From Sapria himalayana (taxonomy: Eukaryota; Streptophyta; Magnoliopsida; Malpighiales; Rafflesiaceae), in the NCBI GenBank assembly GCA_029783825.1, contig JAREIK010001333.1, positions 459,090 to 523,089 on the forward strand: 64,000 nt of DNA, in the 5' to 3' direction. Positions 55,991 through 64,000 of the stretch are shown here, piece by piece. Every line of letters begins with the position of its first letter. Position 1 is the first letter of the stretch. Both the position numbers and the translations under genes were made by a program. The notes under the pieces were generated by a model. That model did not search any database. It saw only the letters and a list, made by a program, of their open reading frames with translations, and was not told where the DNA came from.

Positions 55991-57110
55991 CAAATAGAGA
56001 TGAAGGAAAAAGATTATTTGCTAGATAATAGAAAAGAGAAGCTCAAGACTAATTTGAAAAATGTGAACATGGCAATATGAAATATAGAAGAACAAATTAG
56101 ATAACTAACAATATCATTTAAAGAGAAGAGCATGAATGAGCTACCTAGTGTTAAGAAGGCCAACCCGAAGAAAGGCTTCTCGATAGTACTTAGAAGCAGA
56201 AAACCGATAGAGAGGCAACATGAGGTGCAAGCTAAAATATAGGGAGCTATTATTGATAGTATCATACCTTTTTGAAAAGTATTTCTTACCTCTATGGCTG
56301 ATTCAAAATCCAAGTAGCCCAATGCCATATTATTTTCTAAAGTGGCAATATCCACTGGACAAAATATCTAGCTTGTATCTCTAACTATGATTGATGGAGA
56401 GTGTGAAGTGGAGGAGCAAATACAGACTACCCAAAGTCATGGAAAGAAGTATATGATAGAGATTGATATCAAAGATACACTTCCACTTAGTTTTCATTTC
56501 CCACAAAGATTTAAGGAGAAAATATATAAATAATTTTAGAGATTTTTTGATATTTTTTAGAAGCTACAAAGTTCACATTCTATTTGCTGAAGTTTTATAC
56601 CAAATGTCCAACTATGTAAAGTTCATAAAAAATAATATGAGTAGTACGAAGAAGTTAAGATATGTATAGAACCATAGATCTGTTAGAGAAATGTAGTTCA
56701 ATCATTAAATGAACCCTTTTGTAAAAAATCAAGGAATTGATAAGTTTGACTATATCGTGTATGATTTGAGAGCACATATTTTACTATACAAGTGTCAACT
56801 TTTCAGACTCAAGATCTGATATGTCAACTTGATAGCACGAGGATTGAATCTTAATAAAATCACTTAAACCTTTCTCTTACTCCAAATGGTGGATTGATCA
56901 ACTAAGCATCCAAAAGTTATTATTGAAGATGTATTGATTAAGATTTATACATTTATTTTTACCATGGATTTTGTTGATTTGGAAATAGAAGATAATTAAT
57001 ATGCTTCATTTGTTGGATCATAAGTCCAAAGATCACTATGATTTTGCATACACATTTTTACCTAAGGTAATGATATTATGAGACAAGTTTTGTTTACATA
57101 CCATAACTCT
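55990..57110 (+). pseudogene. Athila-type Gypsy gag/protease relic
   Basis: A decayed + strand frame follows Athila gag. An interval near 56,090 reads NIEEQIRQLTISF. MNELPSVKKANPKKGFSIVL, then RSRKPIE, corresponds to the family's LP-x-x-x-x-NP...LRSGK block. FHFPQRFKEKIYK is near 56,490. SFIPNVQLCKVHKK lies in place of the MP-Y-KF block. An aspartic-protease segment KVIIEDVLIKIYTFIFTMDF is near 56,920. Stops and frameshifts are frequent. No RT remains. Confidence 0.7.
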
Positions 57111-57250
57111 AATTGATCTAATATCCAAAGCTAAGAACTTCTTCCATATTCCTTCACCATGGTAACCACAAAGAGTGTAGATGTGGATTGTGCTCTACTA
57201 GACAAGATATATAATTGATAAGATATATAACTAATATTTACATAGAGATT

Positions 57251-58883
57251 AGTAATAACTCATACCAAATAATATAAAATTTTAATACATTTAACCAAGT
57301 TTGACTAATAATTAAAAGGTTAGGATAAATTGACTTTTTTAAGGATGAATAATTTTGGGTAGAATAAAATACAATTTCGTAGGCCTCATTGTTACAAGTT
57401 CATAGATGAGTTGAACGTCAAAATCTGATATACAGATAAAAAGTTATTGCCTTGGAAAATTCAAACAACAGTATTTTATTACTATCCGTGAATGTACTCA
57501 GTTTTAAACTGAAAATGTTCATAAGCTCTATATAAATCTAGTTTTACTTGCCAAATAGAAGCCTAACCCCAAAACACTTATTTTCAGCTTTAAAACCTTA
57601 GAAAAATTCTCCAAGATCCTTGGACCCCGAATTGAGTCGTTTCGAACCATTTTTAGATCAATTAGGTTTTAGCAGAATTTTGTTGTTTTCCGGCTATTCC
57701 ATGCCGATCCATATCTTCATCCCCACATTTTTGGATCCTATAAATACTTATTTCCTTGGTGTTTTTCTTCACATTCCTCCATGTTTGAAAGTAAGACGAA
57801 AACAAATTTGGCCGATGATTGGATCGAGTTTTTCAGCCACTATAGTAACATTAGACCAAGATAAGGATACTAAGGTGTTCCTTGTCTCTTGGGCTTTCTA
57901 TTGATATAAATTTTGTAAATTTTAGTCGTTATTTGGTTAGTTTTCCATTTTTATGTCATTTAGGGCAATTACAAAAATTATTTGGACTTAAATTTGATAC
58001 TAATTGGTTAAATTTGGCAAATTTGAAATTAGATTAGAGAAATTGGACATTTTTGTAATTTATTAAAAGGTTCAATTTCAAAAAATTTGACTCCGAGTGA
58101 AAACCCCCAATTTTGGGTATCAGATCTATTGGGCACACTATATAATTAGACATGTCGAAGTCCAATTTAGATAGTTTCATAGTTTTAAAATTTATTCTAA
58201 GAGATTTGGGGCATTGCTGTATCTTTGGTTTAGTTATTATAATCAAAATAATATTTTTATTATATTACATGCACTCATGCTGAGCATAGAGATGATCATG
58301 TGGCGGAGCAGAACTAAGCATCTTTAGTCTGTGAGTAGTTTATATAATTTAATTATTTTGGTACAAGGATTGAGGTTTTAAACAACTTTGAAAATTTATT
58401 GATTTATAAAATAGATTTTGAGATTTTTTTTATGATTTTAAATATGTTAAATATTTTTAAAGTTTTAGGTGGTTAAAATTGGTGTGCTAAATATTTTCAT
58501 TATTATATTTCTCGGTTTTGGCATGAATTAATTAATTGAAATTTATCAATATATTTGATAGAGATGTTGAAATTAAATTCATAAATTCTTAATTATTAGT
58601 ATAGTATCGTTAGAAAAGTATGTGAGTAAGGATACTATGTGGGTTGTTATAAATTGATGTACCATATAATATCAAATGTTCAATTTAGTATTTATATTAT
58701 AGTACACTAGTTTTTCCATGGTGTAGTGAGGTTGGTTTCATCCTACGGTTTTATATTTTTTTCACGGTGTCAAGAGGTTAGATTCATCCAACAATTATAT
58801 ATTATTTTCATGGTATCATGAGATTGGTTTTATCTAATGGTTATATATTATTTTAATGGTTGTGAGGTCAGGTTTACTTGATG

Positions 58884-58934
<51 letters not shown>

Positions 58935-59730
58935 CGACACCTTTCGATTTTGAAGATCATGAGGTGGGATATCCCATAGTTTATGATCGGTATATGATAT
59001 GGTATATTATTGCTTTCAGAGTAAGCTATAACCATTTCAATTTCTCTGATTATTATATTTTCATGATTATTTTATGCTTAATTTTTATATTATGAATAAA
59101 TTCAGGTTATAATTTTCTTAATATTAATATTTGCTAAATTTTTGAGCATTATTTTCATATTATTGATTTGGATATAAATTTGGGTTTGGTGAAATGATTT
59201 TAAACGGAAAATCTTGCAAAAGAGGTAACGTGAGGTCTTAGGGGAAAAAAATTTCAAAAATAAAAATATTAATTTTACTTATAATTTATGCCGCTCAGAT
59301 TTATTATCTAAATATTTTATTATTTTAAATTTGTTCCATATGTCCACACTGTTCGTAGAGACCTAGCTTTGCCAGCTTCTACATCACTCTTTCTACGATC
59401 GCTACAGCATTCTATCTTACCTATTTGTCTTTAATTTTTATACTTATTTATTTCCATTTGTACCCCTTAATTTATAAACATGCTTAGAATGCCCTGATTT
59501 TTGTATTGAACTCATTTGAGTCTTTATTATGTATGTTTGTGGTTATGCCCTACCGTAAGATAGGTCAGTTGTAGATTTGAGCCCCGTGGTCTTTTTTTTT
59601 AATGCATGTATTTACTTTCTTTTTTAAAGTGTGGTTCCATTGAATATTCTCTAGAGATTGTATAGTGGGACTTCACTAGGCGGAACCACCTAGAGGAATC
59701 TCGGGAGGGTATCCAGGTCAGGTCTTGTCA
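57251..59730 (+). repeat. Gypsy 5' LTR (about 2.5 kb)
   Basis: The start is set by alignment of agtaataactcataccaaat with the 3' LTR start tgtaatgatctgtaccaaat. The end ggtcttgtca precedes the PBS. It contains (ATT)n at 58,885-58,931. The reversed solo LTR at 36,683-44,190 is a second copy. A 94-codon frame at 57,620-57,904 lies wholly inside the LTR and is not a gene. Confidence 0.82.
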
Positions 59731-59871
59731 GCTTTGCATCAGACATCTAAGTTTCTAAATCTCTTGGGGTTGTACATTGCTATGCAACTATTCTAGTATT
59801 TTTTTCCCTTCCTAACCTTATCCATGAAATTGATTCTATTTTATTTATTCTTGGAAAAGTTTTTCTTCTTG

Positions 59872-62800
59872 ATGGCGCACAGAGGTAGACATAAGTCCCG
59901 GCAAGATTCGGTAGAATGTTCAGATGCACCTACTTGTGAGGAGAATCTTGTCGAGTGCCTAGCTCGATCACTCGGGAGGAGTGAGTTTACTGGTGTTACT
60001 GTTGATCAGGCTGGTAGACTTGGAGCAGTTAGTTTAGATGACTCCACGGATCCCATGATGGTTTTATCCTGGTTATAGATGACAAAGAATATTTTGGACA
60101 AATGTATGTAGTGTCCGTTGAGGATAGAGTTAGAAGGAAGTGGTGGGCGTATGAGAGGACTTGGAGACGTCACACTTGGGAACAATTCAAGACTACTTTT
60201 TATCCTGAATTTTACCCCGTAGCCTTTGTTGAGACTAAGAGGTTAGAGTTTGAGATGCTCATTTAAGGTAGCATGATAGTTTTTGAGTATGATCATAGGT
60301 TCAGAGAGCTTTCAGATTTTGATCATCCCACATAACAGGCGATGAAAGACGTAGCTCTAGAGGTGGAAAGATGGAGCCTGATACGCCAGATTAAGCATCG
60401 ATCATTCGATTAATTATCTTCGGTGAGCCCTAGTCAGAGATCATCTAAGAAGAGTAATTTAATTTCTAGATTTTTAGGCAGTAGACGATCCAGTGGTGAT
60501 TGACGTGGTGCCAGCGGTAGCAGGTTTCAGAGAGGTGGACATACACATGGTTCTATATTTCGATCAGTGAGTAGTGGTAGTAGTCATTTTCAGAAATCTA
60601 TAGGCGGAGGCAGTTCCCATTCGACTTGTAGCATTTGTGGCAAAATTAATGTTGGACCAAGCTAGTGGGATAATGTATTTTTTTAGAGTGGGCAGACATA
60701 ACATTTCAGGAGGGACTGCCCCTATCAAGGATCTAGCAAAACTAAAGTCTCGGGGTCATGTACTCGATTATAGTAGGCTAGTGGGCATGAAGGACTGGAT
60801 ACACTGATAGGGCATACATCGGGTGGTTCCTTTAGCATGCATGGGATAACAATCTGCAGCTGTGGCTAGAGGCAGAGGACAGAGAGGATGACCACCTGCT
60901 AGAGGCAAATTTATACTATGACCAGATAGGAGGCACAAGCCACCCCGACATTGTGATAGATACATTATCTATTTTTGGTAATGATGCACGTCTACTCATT
61001 GACCTAAGGGCTACACACACTTTTATTTCACGTGAGTATGTTGCACGAGTCGGGATAAATTTAATTCCTTTGGGATGTGGTTTAGAGATTGCCACACCCA
61101 CAAGAGTCTCTATGGCCCAGTCAGATGTTTAAGGGTAGCTTATTTTTTATTGATGGCTAAGTTATGGAAGCATATTTGATATTATTAGATCTCAAGAGGG
61201 TTTGATGTGATTATTTGAATGGATTGGCTTACTTCAATTTATACTTTAATAGATTATTTATGCAAGGAGGTGATATTTAGATGACCAGGACTACTAGTAG
61301 TAGTCTTCTATGGAGAGCAGCGATAAACACCTTCAGGTTTGATTTCTACCATTTCTGCTATAGGTTTACTTCAAAAAGGTTGTAAGGGGTATCTAGCTCA
61401 TGTAGTTGACACTTCTAGTAGTGAAGTGAGATTAGAGGATGTACTAGTGGTGAGGAATTTTCTGGATGTGTTTCCTGAATATCTTCCAGGTTTACCTCCA
61501 AAATGAGATATAAATTTTCCAATTAAGTTAGTCCCTTGAACAGCTCCTATTTCTTTACTACCTTATAGAATGGCACAGACTGAATTGAAAGGGTTGAAGA
61601 CTTAACTACAATAGTTGGTGGATAGAGGATTTATTAGGCCCAATATTGCACCTTAGGGAGCACCGGTGTTATGTGTGAAGAAGAAGGATGGTACTTGGAA
61701 GTTGTGTATAGACTACATAGTTGAATAAGGTCGCATTCATAACAAATATCCTTTTTCTAGGATTGATGATCTATTTGATCAGCTCCAGGGTGCGAACGTG
61801 TTCTCTAAGATTGACTTGAGGTCATTGTACTATCAATTAAGGATTAGAAAATGGGACATTCCAAAGATAGCAGTCAATACGAGATATGGGCATTATGAGT
61901 TTCTAGTGAAGTCTTTCAGACTCACCAATACCCCAACAGCTTTCATGGATTTGATGAACCAGATCATTCGTCCATAATTAGATCAGTTTTTCATTGTCTT
62001 AATCGAAGATATCATGGTGTACTCGAGAAGCGAGTTGGAGCATGAGTTACATTTGGATTGAGTGTTGTAGACTTTAAGGCAACACTAGTTGTATGCTAAG
62101 TTCAACAAATATAAGTGTTGGCTGAACCGAGTGGGATTTCTCGGTCTTGTGGTTTTTGCTGAATGCATTTATATGGATTTTCAAAAAGTAGAAGCAGTGG
62201 AAAATTGGGAACAACCAACTATGCTGACATAAGTGCGGAGTTTCCTAGGATTAGAAAGGTATTACTCCAGATTCATAGAAGGGTTCTCAATGATTTCAGG
62301 ACCACTTCATTGGTTGACTAGGAAAGAAGTTAAGTTTGAGTGGATTGGCATGTGTGAGGAAAGCTACCAAACACTGAAGGAAAAGTTTACGTCAGCTTTT
62401 TTTTTTGACATTGCTAGAGGGCAGCAAAGGTTCGAGGTTTACAGTGATGATTTATGCCAAGATTTAGGGTGCATGTTGATACAACATAAGAGAGTTTGGT
62501 ATATGATTCAAGATAGTTAAAGAAACACAAGCTAAATTATCCTACTCATGACTTGGAACTTGCTATGGTAATTTTGCATTGAAAACCTGGAGGCATTACT
62601 TGTATAGAGCGACTTTTCAGATATTTGTCGACCATGGGAGCCTTAAATATTTGTTTACCCAATAGGTGTTAAATTTAATGAAAAGGAGATATTTGTAATT
62701 AATTAAGGATTATGATTGTATTATTGATTACCATCCATGTAAAGCAAATGTAGTAGTGAATGCTTTGAGCTGGAAGTCTACAGGCTCTTTTGCTTATATC

Positions 62801-63500
62801 ATGACAATACAACTTCCATTAATGGTCGAGTTATGAGAGTTGGATGTTGAGTTGAGGATACATGCTTTTGTAGCACTTTTTGCTAGTTTCCAACTATGGC
62901 CGATACTTGTAGATAAATTCTCGACGCACAACTAGAAGATCCCTATTTAATGAGCATGAGAAAGAAAATCGAGGAAGGGGAACAGTTAGATTTTACTATT
63001 AGAGATAATGGAGCATTGTTTCTAGGCTTTGTGTTCCGCAACTAAAAAGTTAAAAAAGGCAAATATTGGAGGAAGCCCATACATAGTTATGCTTATGCTA
63101 TGCACCTCAATAGTACCAAGATGTACCATACACTGAAGGATTTTTATTGGTGGTCAGGGATTAAAAGAGATGTTTTCGAGTATGTATCCAAGTGCTTCAT
63201 CTGTCAACAAGTGAAGACAGAGAGACAAAAGCCTTCTAGACTTCTCCAGCCCTTCGCCATCTCAGAATGGAAATGAGAGAATATTACAATATTTTTTTTA
63301 TTCAAAATCCCTCTCATATTTCAGAGATATAATGTCATTTGGTTAGTAGTTGATCGACTCACCAAGTCCACACATTTCCTACGTATCAAGGAGCAGCTAA
63401 TGCAGATTCTGGGTAGAAAAGAGAATGAGCTTCATAACAAGACTATTTTTAGTGAAGGTCCTTTGAAGAAACCACCCAGTCGAGTAGGTAACTTGGCAGT
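59872..63500 (+). pseudogene. Gypsy gag-pol pseudogene with integrase deletion
   Basis: Gag starts MAHRGRHKSRQDS at about 59,872. A knuckle relic is near 60,700. The protease is near 60,960 (DARLLIDLRATHTFIS, with the active-site DSG-like position degraded). RT spans 61,440-62,190 ([37 protein letters not shown]). The YVDD box near 62,000 is changed to LIEDIM. RNase H is at 62,230-62,780. The integrase zinc-binding part (CFICQQVKTERQKP) is near 63,195, and VVDRLTKSTHFL near 63,345. The frame then jumps to a chromodomain-region trace (ELHNKTIFSEGPLKKPPS) near 63,430, so most of the integrase core and C-terminus is gone. There are many stops. Confidence 0.85.
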
Positions 63501-63592
63501 GGGAGGACCAAATGTGAAGCTAACACCCGCATCTCTTCCATGATATAAGTACGAATCTTGTTGACGAAAAATTTTCTTTAAGGGGGGTAGAA

Positions 63593-63642
63593 TGTAATGA
63601 TCTGTACCAAATAATACAAAATTTTTAAAACATTTAACCAAA
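63593..63642 (+). repeat. Gypsy 3' LTR, truncated
   Basis: About 50 bp match the start of the 5' LTR, then similarity ends at a GC-rich hAT-like block and does not resume before the end of the window. Confidence 0.75.
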
Positions 63643-63781
63643 TTTTTAATGAGCCATGCCGTGGATCAACATGACCATGGTTCATGCATGGTTCTAGGTC
63701 ATTGTACGTCGGAGCTGGCATGGCTTTTTTGTGTCATGCCTCATATCATACTCGGTTTCTCATCCCACATGACACCTCTAA
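63643..63781. mobile_element. Short hAT-like element or end
   Basis: The left part is ttaatgagccatgccgtgg, like the inner left TIR of the MITE at 513. The right end catgacacctcta is the hAT terminus seen elsewhere here. No clear 8-bp TSD (left flank caaattt, right flank aaattata), so it may be a deletion derivative. Confidence 0.5.
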
Positions 63782-64000
63782 AATTATAGTGAAACCTAAC
63801 CAAAAAAAATATTTATGTAGGATAAATGAATAATAGCACAGAGATGAGTAATTATTTAATAGATTAATTTGTTCGTTATGTCAAATACTATGCCACAATA
63901 CTCAATAAACAAATAAAAGTGATAAAAATAGAATTAATATATGTCTTGTAGACATTAACTCATGCATGTCGAGAATAATTTATGTGATGTTCAACTAATC

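Larger units (their letters stand above)
57251..63642 (+). mobile_element. Gypsy (chromovirus-like) LTR retrotransposon, decayed
   Basis: The 5' LTR is at 57,251-59,730. A degenerate Met-tRNA-like PBS (tttgcatcagac) begins at about 59,733. Gag, protease, RT, RNase H, integrase and a chromodomain trace follow. The polypurine tract aaggggggtagaa adjoins the 3' LTR at 63,593. Only about 50 bp of the 3' LTR is left before a hAT-like end. Many stops make it inactive. RNase H preceding integrase is the Gypsy order. Confidence 0.88.

Noticed and set aside
56014..56355. 113-codon hydrophobic minus-strand frame that looks like a membrane protein
   Set aside because: It is antisense to the Athila gag trace on the + strand. 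Hydrophobicity comes from the complement of Lys/Glu-rich codons.
57620..57904. 94-codon + strand frame (FEPFLDQLGFSR) as a gene
   Set aside because: It lies inside the Gypsy 5' LTR. The reversed LTR copy carries the same region in decayed form.

Overview
The window is nuclear DNA of a flowering plant. It is AT-rich and intron-bearing, with GT-AG splice sites, tRNA-derived SINEs, Copia and Gypsy LTR retrotransposons, hAT and Mutator-like DNA transposons and many AT/GT microsatellites. The species cannot be named from the sequence. Only one host gene looks functional; most of the remainder is a nest of transposons.

Region 1 (about 1-13,030, + strand): the 3' part of a VAL-type (VIVIPAROUS1/ABI3-LIKE, HSI2 family) B3 repressor gene. 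Ten exons whose phases fit each other encode 573 residues. In order they carry a linker, a B3 DNA-binding domain, a basic stretch, a CW zinc finger, a cysteine cluster and a DLNxxP (EAR-type) repression motif. The introns hold a hAT MITE with a perfect target-site duplication, several SINEs in both orientations, LINE and Copia relics on the minus strand, and a triplicated microsatellite block.

Region 2 (13,030-20,345): low-complexity DNA, a full-length but broken Copia element (Copia-1, 14,281-19,346, TSD tatat), a roughly 700-bp array with a 10-bp period and phased A-tracts, and a GC-rich hAT-like end.

Region 3 (20,375-31,925 and 44,200-55,580): two direct copies, A and B, of an ancestral unit of about 6 kb that contains an antisense, decayed Copia. 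Each copy later received its own Mutator-like TIR element filled with palindromic GAGCTC repeats and its own hAT element. Each copy preserves the empty site for the other's insertions. The hAT in A (27,346-30,806) is dead. The hAT in B (50,139-54,338) has perfect 8-bp TSDs and an uninterrupted three-exon, 690-residue transposase.

Region 4 (32,655-44,190): a 5'-truncated Copia with its 3' LTR, a decayed two-exon host-gene fragment (the first exon resembles plant GON4-like/SANT proteins), a 24-bp minisatellite, and a reversed Gypsy solo LTR split by a young Copia (Copia-3, 37,783-42,852, minus strand, TSD ttatt).

Region 5 (55,600-64,000): an Athila-type gag/protease relic followed by a Gypsy chromovirus-like element. 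The Gypsy has a full 5' LTR of about 2.5 kb, many stops in pol, an integrase-to-chromodomain deletion and a 3' LTR cut off after about 50 bp next to a hAT end.

The genes do not form a pathway. The VAL gene is a chromatin-linked repressor embedded in repeats, and everything else records successive insertions.
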